A DNA stretch of 64,000 nucleotides from Alistipes shahii WAL 8301 (GTDB taxonomy: Bacteria > Bacteroidota > Bacteroidia > Bacteroidales > Rikenellaceae). The stretch lies in NCBI RefSeq assembly GCF_025145845.1, contig NZ_CP102253.1, positions 3,745,619-3,809,618 of the forward strand, in the 5' to 3' direction. Below are positions 27,097-35,324 of this stretch, piece by piece. Positions within the stretch are counted from its first letter, which is position 1; each line of letters starts with the position of its first letter. A program made the position numbers and the translations under genes. A model generated the notes under the pieces. The model searched no databases. It saw nothing but the letters and a program-made list of their open reading frames with translations, and was not told the DNA's origin.

Positions 27097-28791
27097 ATGA
27101 AAAAAATCCGATTGATTCTTGCAGCGGCGGCCGCCCTCACATACGGCGCGGCGTCGGCCTGCACCAATTTCATCGTCACCCAAGGTGCCTCGACCGACGG
27201 TTCGGTGATGGTCACCTATGCGGCGGACTCCCACGCGCTCTACGGCGCACTGTACCACACCCCCGGCGGCAAACACAAGTCCGGGGCGATGCTGCCCGTC
27301 TACGAATGGGACACAGGCCGTTACCTGACGGACATCCCGCAGGTCCGCGAAACCTGGTCGACCATCGGCAACATGAACGAACATTCGCTCATCATCGGCG
27401 AGACGACCTACGGAGGCCGCCCCGAACTGGAGGACTCGACGGGCCGCATGGACTACGGGTCGCTGATCTACATCACCTTGCAGCGTGCCAAAACCGCACG
27501 TGAGGCCATCAGCGTGATCGCCGAGCTGGCCGACACCTACGGCTACGCGTCGAGCGGCGAGTCGTTCTCGATCGCCGACCCCGACGAGGCGTGGATCATG
27601 GAGCTGATCGGCAAGGGTTTCAAGGACGACGGCAAGGGCGGCAACGCCCGCAAAGGCATCGTCTGGGTGGCCCGCCGCATTCCCGACGGCTACGTCTCGG
27701 CCCACGCCAACCAGGCCCGCATCACCACCTTCCCGAAGGACGATCCCGAGAACTGCCTCTACTCCCCGGACGTGATCTCGTTCGCCCGTGAAATGGGTTA
27801 CTACAACGGCCCGGACGCCGATTTCAGCTTCTCGGACGCCTACGCGCCGCTCGACTTCGGCGGCATGCGCGCCTGCGAAGCCCGCGTGTGGGCCTTCTTC
27901 CGCACCGTGGCCGACGACATGGACCGATACACCGACTACGCGATGGGCCACAACAAGGACAACCGCATGCCGCTGTGGGTCAAGCCCCGCGCGAAGGTGT
28001 CGCCCAAGACGCTCTTCGACTGCATGCGCGACCACTACGAGGGGACCCCGATGGACATGACCGCGGATCTCGGCGCCGGAGGCCACAACTGCCCCTACCG
28101 CTGGCGTCCGATGGAATTCGAGGTCGACGGCGTGAAGTACGTCAACGAGCGCGCCACGGCCACCCAGCAGACCGGATTCTGGTTCGTGGCGCAGGCCCGG
28201 CCCGACGTGACGCGCGACATGGGCATCCTCTGGTTCGGCGTGGACGACGCGGCCACCTCGTGCCTGACGCCGATCTTCTGCTCGGCGCAGGAGGTCCCCG
28301 GGTGTTTCCGCGAGGACAACGGCTCGATGCTCGAATATTCGCCCACGTCGGCGTTCTGGCTCTTCAACCGCACGACCAATTTCGCCTACATGCGCTACGA
28401 CATGATCTCCGCGGACATCCGCAAGGTCACGGACAAGTGGGAGAACGACATGCTCCGCAACGTGCAGGCGCTCAACGCCCGAGTCGGAAAAATGTCGCCC
28501 GAGGCACGCCGCAGCCACCTCACGCAGCTGAGCGTGGAGACGGCGCAGCAGCTGTTCGACCGCTGGCAGCGGCTCAACAACTACCTGCTGGTGAAATACA
28601 TGGACGGCAACGTCAAGAGCGAGCACGGCGACGTGCTGACGTTCCTCGACGGCGACGGCTCTGCGGCGCATTTCGTCGACAACGGCAACGGGAAACAGAT
28701 TCCCGGCAAGATCCAGTTCCCGGGCTACAACGAGAAATGGAAGCGCGCCGTGGCCAAAGACAATGGTGAAATACTAAAAGTAGTGAAATGA
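27097..28791 (+). CDS. C69 family dipeptidase
   Basis: A 564-residue secreted Ntn-hydrolase of the PepD/U34 family. The signal peptide ends before C22 (SACTNFIVTQGASTDGSV), which would become the N-terminal nucleophile after processing. Downstream motifs NEHSLIIGETTYGGR and GNARKGIVWVARRIPDGY fit the family. It would cleave dipeptides in the periplasm. The stop overlaps the start of lpdA (ATGA), so the two are coupled although their functions seem unrelated. Confidence 0.93.
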   Translation: MKKIRLILAAAAALTYGAASACTNFIVTQGASTDGSVMVTYAADSHALYGALYHTPGGKHKSGAMLPVYEWDTGRYLTDIPQVRETWSTIGNMNEHSLIIGETTYGGRPELEDSTGRMDYGSLIYITLQRAKTAREAISVIAELADTYGYASSGESFSIADPDEAWIMELIGKGFKDDGKGGNARKGIVWVARRIPDGYVSAHANQARITTFPKDDPENCLYSPDVISFAREMGYYNGPDADFSFSDAYAPLDFGGMRACEARVWAFFRTVADDMDRYTDYAMGHNKDNRMPLWVKPRAKVSPKTLFDCMRDHYEGTPMDMTADLGAGGHNCPYRWRPMEFEVDGVKYVNERATATQQTGFWFVAQARPDVTRDMGILWFGVDDAATSCLTPIFCSAQEVPGCFREDNGSMLEYSPTSAFWLFNRTTNFAYMRYDMISADIRKVTDKWENDMLRNVQALNARVGKMSPEARRSHLTQLSVETAQQLFDRWQRLNNYLLVKYMDGNVKSEHGDVLTFLDGDGSAAHFVDNGNGKQIPGKIQFPGYNEKWKRAVAKDNGEILKVVK

Positions 28792-30167
28792 TGCGGTACG
28801 ACATCATCATCGTGGGCAGCGGCCCCGGAGGCTATGTGGCGGCGATCCGCGCCGCGCAGTTAGGGAAAAAGACGGCGCTCGTGGAGCGCGCCGAACCGGG
28901 AGGCGTCTGCCTCAACTGGGGCTGCATCCCGACCAAGGCGCTGCTCAAGAGCGCGCAGGTCTACGGATACTGCAAAAACGCGGAGCATTACGGACTGGAA
29001 CTTGCAGGGGAGGTGCGCCCCAACCTCGAAGCCATCGTGGCGCGTTCGCGCAGCGTGGCCGAAACCATGTCGAAGGGCGTGCGGTTCCTGCTGAACAAGA
29101 ACAAGATCGACCTGATCCCCGGATTCGGGCGGCTCACGGCCCCGGGGCGCATAGACGTCGACGGGGCGGAGTACGAGGCCGACCACATCGTCCTCGCCAC
29201 GGGAGCCAGGCCGCGCGAAATGGCCTTCATGCCCATCGACGGCGAGCATGTGATCTCGTCGCGGCAGGCGCTGACGCTCACGCGCCTGCCCGAATCAATG
29301 ATCGTCGTAGGTTCGGGAGCCATCGGCAGCGAGTTCGCGTGGTTCTACGCCGCGCTGGGCGTGCGGGTCACCATCGTCGAATACATGCCCCGCATGATGC
29401 CGCTCGAAGACGAGGAGGTGTCGAAGACCATGGAGCGCGCATTCCGCAAACTGCGCGCGACGGTGCTCACTTCGACCACGGTGAAAGCAGTGAAGGTCAA
29501 CGCCGAAGGGCTTTGCGAAGTGGAGATCGAGGGCAAAAAAGGCGCGGAGACCCTGACGGCCGATGTCGTGCTGTCGGCCGTGGGCATCCAATCCAACATC
29601 GAAGGCATCGGCCTCGAAGAGCTGGGCGTCGCCGTCGAACGCGACAAGGTCGTCGTGGACGAATTCTACCGCACCAACGTTCCGGGCGTCTACGCCATCG
29701 GCGACATCGTGCCGGGTCCGGCGCTGGCGCACGTGGCTTCGGCCGAGGCCGTCTGCTGCGTGGAGTCCATCTGCGGACTCGCCCCCGCGCCGGTGGACTA
29801 CACGACCATTCCGTCGTGCATCTTCACCCAGCCCGAAGTGGCGTCGGTCGGCATGACCGAACAGCAGGCGCAGGAGCGCGGCATCGCCTATAAAGCCGGC
29901 CGCTTCCCCTTCACCGCATCGGGCAAGGCCACGGCGGCGGGCGACCGCGACGGATTCGTCAAACTGCTCTTCGACGAAGAGGACCGCCTGCTGGGAGCGC
30001 ACATGGTCGGGGCGTCGGTGACCGAGATGCTGGCCGAGCCGACGCTGGCGCGCACGCTGGGCGTCACGGCCCACCGGATCGCCCGCACGATCCACGCCCA
30101 TCCGACGATGAACGAAGGCGTCATGGAAGCCGCCGAAGCGGCCCTGGGCGCGGCGATCCACCTGTAA
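28788..30167 (+). CDS. lpdA: Dihydrolipoyl dehydrogenase
   Basis: A 459-residue FAD/NAD disulfide oxidoreductase. FAD motif IIIVGSGPGGYVAAIRAAQLG, redox pair C41/C46 in GGVCLNWGC, NAD motif VVGSGAIGSEFAWFYAALG, FAD motif GVYAIGDIVPGPALAHVASAE, and the C-terminal HAHPTMNEGV active-site His. It regenerates lipoamide in 2-oxoacid dehydrogenase or glycine cleavage complexes; none is adjacent. The next DNA is the mobile block. Confidence 0.95.
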   Translation: MMRYDIIIVGSGPGGYVAAIRAAQLGKKTALVERAEPGGVCLNWGCIPTKALLKSAQVYGYCKNAEHYGLELAGEVRPNLEAIVARSRSVAETMSKGVRFLLNKNKIDLIPGFGRLTAPGRIDVDGAEYEADHIVLATGARPREMAFMPIDGEHVISSRQALTLTRLPESMIVVGSGAIGSEFAWFYAALGVRVTIVEYMPRMMPLEDEEVSKTMERAFRKLRATVLTSTTVKAVKVNAEGLCEVEIEGKKGAETLTADVVLSAVGIQSNIEGIGLEELGVAVERDKVVVDEFYRTNVPGVYAIGDIVPGPALAHVASAEAVCCVESICGLAPAPVDYTTIPSCIFTQPEVASVGMTEQQAQERGIAYKAGRFPFTASGKATAAGDRDGFVKLLFDEEDRLLGAHMVGASVTEMLAEPTLARTLGVTAHRIARTIHAHPTMNEGVMEAAEAALGAAIHL

Positions 30168-30223
30168 AGGCCTCCGGCCATCCCCGGAAAAAACATGCGG
30201 CGGACCTTCATGGTTCGGTATTT

Positions 30224-30366
30224 GTAGGTAACGGAATATGCAGAAAAGAGTAAATGTCTTGTTTATAAGTATTTAATTCTCTTTTCCGCATGTGCCCGAA
30301 GCAATAAAATAGCAGAATCGGGCAGGTTTAACGGTGAGTTTCGTTACTTATCCGTTACCTGCCCGA
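30224..30366. other. Left flank of the mobile element: recombinase-arm-like repeats
   Basis: Two inverted repeats upstream of the integrase: ATGCAGAAAAGAG (30238-30250) with CTCTTTTCCGCAT (30279-30291), and TCGGGCAGGT (30318-30327) with ACCTGCCCGA (30357-30366) plus inner AACGG/CCGTT. AGGTAACGG near 30224 and CCGTTACCT at 30352-30360 are also inverted copies. Such arms are expected at an attachment site of a tyrosine recombinase; a core duplication was not found. The rest of 30168-30474 shows no gene. Confidence 0.45.
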
Positions 30367-30474
30367 AATGCTTTGATTTGCATCAAAACATTCGTTTTCA
30401 GTTCGTTGCATCGAATTACCGCATACCAAATAACTTGACATTACGTTTAACCCATCCACAAAGTTCAAGTTATT

Positions 30475-31679
30475 ATGCAACGCAGCACTTTCAAAGTCCT
30501 TTTCTATGTGAAACGGCAGTCCGAAAAATCGGGTCAGGTTCCCGTCATGGGTCGTATCACGATCAACGGTACGATGTCGCAGTTCAGCTGCAAACTCACC
30601 GTCCGTTCTTCTCTCTGGGATGCCAAAGCGAACAAAGCCGCAGGCAGAAGCCTCGAATCGCAGCGCATCAACGAGAATCTGGAGAATATCAAGACCAATA
30701 TCGGCAAGCAGTACCAGCGTCTCTGCGACCGGGATTCGTATGTTACGGCCGAAAAAGTCCGTAACGCCTTTCTGGGTATGGGGGACGACTGCCGCCTGCT
30801 GTTACAGACTTTCGACGAATACCTCGCAGGCTTTCTCAAACGTGTGGGCAAAGACCGCGCCTATTCGAGCTATGACAATTACCGCAAACGCCGTAACCGC
30901 CTTGCCTCTTTCCTCGAATACGAATACCACGTCAAGGATATTGCGTTCAAAGAGCTGAAGCGGGAGTTCGTGGAAAAGTTCGTCGTCTACCTCTCCACGG
31001 TAAAGGGTCTTGCTTCCGGGACGATCCATTCTACACTCAAGAAGCTGAAGCTGATGACCTACACGGCGTATAAGAACGGCTGGATTGCCGTCGATCCTTT
31101 CGCCGGGTTCTATGTCAAAGCGGAATACGCTGAACGACGTTATCTATCCGCTTCGGAATTGCAGGCCGTCATGGATGTCAGGCTCCCCAACTACCGGACG
31201 GGCATCAACCGTGACGCCTTCGTCTTCTGCGCCTTTACGGGTTTGAGCCATGCGGACGTAGTGAAACTCACCCACGCGGACATCCATACGGACGACAACG
31301 GAGAGCGGTGGATTATCGACAGACGCCAGAAGACGGGTACGCAATTCCGAGTCAAACTCCTTCCCGCCGCTGAAATGCTCTACAAGCGTTATAAGGATAC
31401 ATATCGCACAAGCGAGAAGGTTTTTCCGCTTAAAGGCACTTATAAAACACTGAACATGCCGGATTGTCGTTCAATCCGACGATCCACATGGCGCGGCATA
31501 CCTTCGCTACGACGGTCACGCTTACGCAAGGCGTGCCTCTGGAAACGGTCTGCAAGATGCTGGGACATAAACGGATCACCACGACCCAAATCTATGCCAA
31601 AATCACCAATGACAAGATCGGACAGGATATGGCGGCATTAAGCGAGAAACTCAGCAGCGTCTTCAAGGTCGCACAGTAA
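30475..31679 (+). pseudogene. Tyrosine recombinase (integrase), frameshifted near 31450
   Basis: The first frame encodes the arm-binding and core-binding domains and the start of the catalytic domain (FTGLSHADVVKL, DRRQKTGTQFRVKL) to about 31450 (VFPLKGTYKTLN). The remaining catalytic part continues one frame over: EHAGLSFNPTIHMARHTFATT, LGHKRITTTQIYAK, ending at 31679. It contains the HxxR and the final tyrosine. Compared with relatives, a few codons also appear missing at the break. The protein is of the Bacteroides mobile-element integrase type and is probably inactive unless frameshifting occurs. GC is lower than in neighbouring backbone. Confidence 0.85.
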
Positions 31680-31776
31680 TGGCCTACGATCTTACAGCTA
31701 GTTCGATTTCCGATCTTGCTTCGTCAATGGCAGGGTAATTTTCGATGTAAGTTTTCCCACCGGCAGGGAATTAAAC

Positions 31777-31847
31777 GCCGGAGATGAAAATACGCAAGGC
31801 CATGCGAATCGCCCAAAGGGCGAGCCTTGCGTATTTCCATCTCCGGC
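31777..31847 (+). repeat. Large hairpin left of the IS110 transposase
   Basis: GCCGGAGATG (31777-31786) pairs with CATCTCCGGC (31838-31847), and AATACGCAAGGC (31789-31800) with GCCTTGCGTATT (31824-31835), with GCCC-AAA-GGGC at the tip. It may belong to the IS leader or be the repeat next to which it inserted. Confidence 0.6.
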
Positions 31848-31859
31848 ATTTTGCTGGTC

Positions 31860-32050
31860 GCATGTAGATTTGCAGCGTGATGTAATCACAGGTAATTTCG
31901 ATATGGAGTCGCAGTGAACCGGGGCTTGTCGTAAGCTTTGAGGCTTGGCGGTAGATTTGGACTGCGACTCCATTAACCAGAGAGAATGGCTGTTTAGAAT
32001 TGTAGGTTTGAAGACCTGGTACATGTGATAGCATACGACTCTCACAAAAC
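31860..32050 (+). ncRNA. Candidate IS110 bridge RNA
   Basis: The sequence just upstream of the transposase contains a 13-base perfect stem, ATGGAGTCGCAGT (31903-31915) with ACTGCGACTCCAT (31961-31973), enclosing a loop with partly repeated words (GGGGCTTGTCG, GAGGCTTGGCGG). Position and stem-loop form match the known bridge RNAs of IS110 elements, whose loops pair with donor and target DNA. Limits are approximate and loop pairing was not verified. Confidence 0.5.
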
Positions 32051-32059
32051 TAACAAGTT

Positions 32060-33067
32060 ATGCACTATTTGTATTATGTGGGTCTGGATGTGTCGAAAGA
32101 GACTTTCGATGCGTCTTTGGTCGCCTTCGAGGATGCAAACGAGATGGCTCACCGCAAATTCGCCAACTCCCGAAAAGGGATCTGCTCGTGTCTGCACTGG
32201 GTTGAGAAGCGGCATGGTATTCTGCTCGACGATGTGATTTTCTGCGCCGAGGATATGGGGAGCTACATATCCGAGATGGCGGTTTGTGCTTCCGACAGGA
32301 CGCTGAATTTCAATTTTTCACTGATCTCGCCGTTGGTAATCAAGTATTCGATGGGTATTGCCCGTGGCAAAACAGACAGAGTGGATGCCCGGCGTATCGC
32401 CGAGTATGCGATCACTCACTATCGGAAGATAGCCCTTTATCTGCCTGCAGAGAAGGAGCTGTGTCAGTTGCGCACATGGCTGATCTTAAGGGCTCATCTG
32501 GCAAAACAACGTGTAGCGAAACTGGTGTTGCTCGAAAAATTAGACTACAAAGAGAAATTCGCGGATGTATCTATTCAACGTTCCATGCTCCAGGAGGAGA
32601 TCGCGTATGCAGAAATTCATATGAAAACCATCGAACGGGAAATGAAGGAACTGATAGCCGCCGACAGCAACATTTGCCGGAACTACAAGCTGCTGACCAG
32701 CATCAAAGGTGTAGGGCCGATCACGGCCATTGTGATGCTCTGTTCGACGCTTAATTTCACCAAAATCACAGACCACCGCAAGTTTGCCTGCTATTGCGGG
32801 CTGGCTCCGTTCGAACATAGCTCCGGCACAAGCGTTCGCGGGGGATGCCACACATCGAGCATGGCGAATCGAGACATTAAAGTACAACTGAACCGCAGTG
32901 CACTGATTGCCATCAGGTGTGATCCGCAACTAAAGGCATATTACGAACGCAAAGCGGCTGAAGGTAAACATAAATTCAGCGTCCTGAATGCTGTGAGGGC
33001 CAAAATCGCCGCCAGATGCTTTGCCGTCGTAAGGCGTGGAACACCATATGTAGCGTTGCAGATATAA
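32060..33067 (+). CDS. IS110-family transposase (DEDD recombinase)
   Basis: A 335-residue RuvC-fold recombinase. Acidic residues D10 (YVGLDVSKETFDASL), E64 (CAEDMG), D106 and D109 (GKTDRVDARRIAEY) make the DEDD site. A coiled region lies about 150-215, then the C-terminal transposase_20 domain begins LLTSIKGVGPITAIVML, with CYCGLAPFEHSSGTSVRGG and a serine in HTSSMANRDIK likely to be the nucleophile. The ORF is full length and looks intact. Confidence 0.94.
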   Translation: MHYLYYVGLDVSKETFDASLVAFEDANEMAHRKFANSRKGICSCLHWVEKRHGILLDDVIFCAEDMGSYISEMAVCASDRTLNFNFSLISPLVIKYSMGIARGKTDRVDARRIAEYAITHYRKIALYLPAEKELCQLRTWLILRAHLAKQRVAKLVLLEKLDYKEKFADVSIQRSMLQEEIAYAEIHMKTIEREMKELIAADSNICRNYKLLTSIKGVGPITAIVMLCSTLNFTKITDHRKFACYCGLAPFEHSSGTSVRGGCHTSSMANRDIKVQLNRSALIAIRCDPQLKAYYERKAAEGKHKFSVLNAVRAKIAARCFAVVRRGTPYVALQI

Positions 33068-33091
33068 TCCGGCATACATATCTGCCATTCG

Positions 33092-33129
33092 ATAAGATTT
33101 TGAGATCATTCAAAATCTCAAAATCTTAT
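33092..33129. terminator. 15-base hairpin after the transposase
   Basis: ATAAGATTTTGAGAT, an 8-base loop, and the exact complement, 25 bases after the stop. It may end transposase transcription or mark the right end of the IS. Confidence 0.5.
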
Positions 33130-33208
33130 TGTCGGAACAGTCCGTCTAATTGGGAGCCGAACCTACTCATAATTAATGTATTGTCATTTCCGTACTCCGC
33201 AAATTAAC

Positions 33209-33273
33209 GATTCTGACTATGGGATGCAAGGCTATACAAGCGCTTCGCGGCCTTGCATCCCATAACCAGAATC
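33209..33273. repeat. Long inverted repeat right of IS110
   Basis: GATTCTG (33209-33215) with CAGAATC (33267-33273), and TATGGGATGCAAGGC (33218-33232) with GCCTTGCATCCCATA (33250-33264). Outside it, ATTGTCATTT near 33179 and AAATGACAAT near 33297 are inverted copies. The tip GCAAGGC/GCCTTGC is shared with the hairpin on the other side of the IS. No gene is seen in 33130-33515. Confidence 0.6.
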
Positions 33274-33515
33274 ATTTTGCTAAACGCTACGACAAAAAAT
33301 GACAATTTCCGGGCATGAAACTTTTTGCAGCTTTTATTTGGTTTTATCTTAGAATTCTACCGTCGGAATAGGCGGCTTTCTGCGGCCCGGACGCTACCCT
33401 GCGGACTGCCCCTCCAATAGCCATAATCCACGACACGCACGTCATATACCCCAATAGGCATAACAACCGCTCCCGACGTTTCGTTCAGCTGTCCGTTATA
33501 ATTCGCATTGTCTGT

Positions 33516-34067
33516 TCAAAACGGTCGTCTGTTGTTCTTCTTCTCGTGGAGATAATTCAGCTCACCGCTGTAAATGTCCATGACAAATCGCAGCATATTG
33601 TCGACCAAGGCCGTAAGCCTTGTACTCTCATTCCCTAACAGGTGGAGTATTTCCGATACTTTGTGCTTGGTTCGGGTACTGACATAGATCGCAGAGCGGT
33701 TGCGGCAATCCACCGGAGCGAAGAACGTGCGTTCAAAATCCGGTAGCGTGAGCTTTTTCCGACGGAAACCGGAATGTTCTTTTACGGTACTCGCAGTGGA
33801 GTCTATGCCTGTTTTCTCAGCAGTCGGTGCCGATGCTCCGGATACCGTTTCCGATGTGTTTTCCTCAAGAGCGTTCGTATCTTCCTCTTCCGGCTCGGGA
33901 ATCCTGCGGACGACTTCCGAGTCCAAAGGGGCTTGTCCGGCGATCATCTGACGCATCAGTTCCTCGTCGACTTCGATACGGGGACGCTTAGCAGGATTGG
34001 GTGCGGGGTTGTCTTTTTCCTTTAATGAATCCATGGTGCAACGTTTTTGAGATTGATTGTCAGCCAT
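33516..34067 (-). CDS. DUF3408 conjugative-element protein
   Basis: A 183-residue protein. The N-terminal half is charged and low in complexity; the C-terminal half from about residue 105 reads TLPDFERTFFAPVDCRNRSAIYVSTRTKHKV...LLGNESTRLTALVDNMLRFVMDIYSGELNYL, the DUF3408 pattern found in Bacteroidetes conjugative and mobilizable transposons, often near partition and mobilization genes. The fold suggests a ribbon-helix-helix type DNA binder. It faces away from the mobilization gene. Function unproven. Confidence 0.8.
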   Translation of the reverse strand: MADNQSQKRCTMDSLKEKDNPAPNPAKRPRIEVDEELMRQMIAGQAPLDSEVVRRIPEPEEEDTNALEENTSETVSGASAPTAEKTGIDSTASTVKEHSGFRRKKLTLPDFERTFFAPVDCRNRSAIYVSTRTKHKVSEILHLLGNESTRLTALVDNMLRFVMDIYSGELNYLHEKKNNRRPF

Positions 34068-34367
34068 ACGAGCATAGAGTATGTATGTCTGGTTTATTGG
34101 GTTAAACCATTCAAAATACCGTTTTCTATTTCATGCAGTTTATATCGGGATAATGAACGCAATAAGAAAATCGACCTTTCATGCTGCAAGATACAACTGG
34201 GTGAAATACCTCGGTTCCGATGTCCGCTCCAGACCGCTCCAGTCCGTACCGAGGGTTTGTTTTGGCGCCCGCATGGTTGTAATATTGCAGAGGGAAACGA
34301 CCCACCCTCGGAAGCCGTAGCGGAGGTTTGGCATAGATTTTTCGAAAATTTTTCCGCCGCGGATTTT

Positions 34368-34441
34368 TCGCCTCACTTGAGGCGAGCGAGCTGTACCTTC
34401 GTATGCCGAAAAAATTTTCGGCATACGAAAGGTGCTCGCTC
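34368..34441. other. oriT candidate: stacked palindromes before the mobilization genes
   Basis: TCGCCTC-ACTT-GAGGCGA (34368-34385) is followed by a near-perfect palindrome with 15-base arms, TTCGTATGCCGAAAA (34398-34412) and its complement (34415-34429), flanked by AGCGAGC and GCTCGCT that extend the stem to about 34440. It lies 50 bases before the mobilization gene, where transfer origins of Bacteroides mobilizable elements usually sit. The rest of 34068-34490 shows no gene. Confidence 0.55.
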
Positions 34442-34490
34442 TGCGAGGCCGGGTGGCGTTCCCGAGTCACGCCACCTTACAACCTACGAT

Positions 34491-34755
34491 ATGACAAGTT
34501 CAAAAAAGAGGATCGGACGCCCGACAACGACAGATCCCAGAGTCCACAGGTATAATTTCAAACTCACCACGGAGGAGAATATCCGCTTTAAGCAGATGCT
34601 TTATAAGGCGGGATCGGAGCATAACCGGAGCCGTTTTATCGTCAAAAGAATCTTCGCCGAGGAGTTTGTCGTCATCAAACGCGACCCGTCGAAGACGCAG
34701 TTTATTGCCCGGCTGAATGACTTTTATTTCCAATTTCAAAAGCTGGGGAATAACT
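34491..34755 (+). CDS. Mobilization accessory protein, exon 1 (interrupted by group II intron)
   Basis: Encodes the first 88 residues of a BfmA/BtgA-like mobilization protein: MTSSKKRIGRPTTTDPRVHRYNFKL...FKQMLYKAGSEHNRSRFIVKRIF...NDFYFQFQKLGNN. These small ribbon-helix-helix proteins bind oriT and assist the relaxase. Without splicing the reading frame continues only 7 codons into the intron (CVPVKAI) and stops at 34778. Joining to 37247-37401 restores LGNNYNQIVKVINSHFS, the conserved continuation. Confidence 0.88.
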
Positions 34756-35324
34756 GTGTGCCCGTCAAGGCGATATAATAAATATAGCGATGGCAAGCTA
34801 TTAGGTAAGTGTTCTTTGAAAATAACCTATCATCAACCGACTTATCTGAAAGGGAAACCGGACAGGGAGTGTAGCATGTCGGGGGTAAACCATAAGTCAG
34901 TCAGTTATCGGACTGCGACTGAATGGGGTGATGAAAGACAGGTATGAGGATAAAATCCGGATTGATTGAATGACAGCCTGAGCGGTACCTAGCGAAACTG
35001 TGACGTTAAGGTAACTATACTCGTCATATCGTGATACTCTCATTGTGGTAGTTGTACAGAGAGAGCAAGAACTTATCACGACGCAACTGCAATAAGCAGT
35101 AAAAGGCGGACGTCATATCCGACAATCTGTCGCGCCATAGTTATTATATCGCAAACGGGGATTACCTAAACCGGAATGCCGTAAGGCTATTGGACGAAGG
35201 TCTATGAATATCCGGTATGGTAACGGAGCCGCCGTAGTAGTCCGCGCGGGGGAAAGCCTCGTACAAGGCGAAGGGCGGCAGCTAATATTCATTAATACGA
35301 TTAACGGAAAATGCGAGAGGCATT

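Larger units (their letters stand above)
31700..33130 (+). mobile_element. IS110-family insertion sequence (ends approximate)
   Basis: One DEDD transposase gene preceded by about 380 bases of non-coding, highly structured DNA. IS110 elements lack terminal inverted repeats and carry a bridge RNA in such a non-coding end, so exact ends cannot be set from one copy. Placed just after the broken integrase. Confidence 0.75.

Noticed and set aside
33370..33515. A minus-strand open stretch after the DUF3408 stop (containing VYDVRVVDYGYWRG)
   Set aside because: No start codon with support and no recognised family; at most a decayed fragment.
34047..34490. An open frame extending the mobilization protein upstream
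   Set aside because: It reads through the oriT-like palindromes, and the family normally starts at MTSSKKRIGRP.
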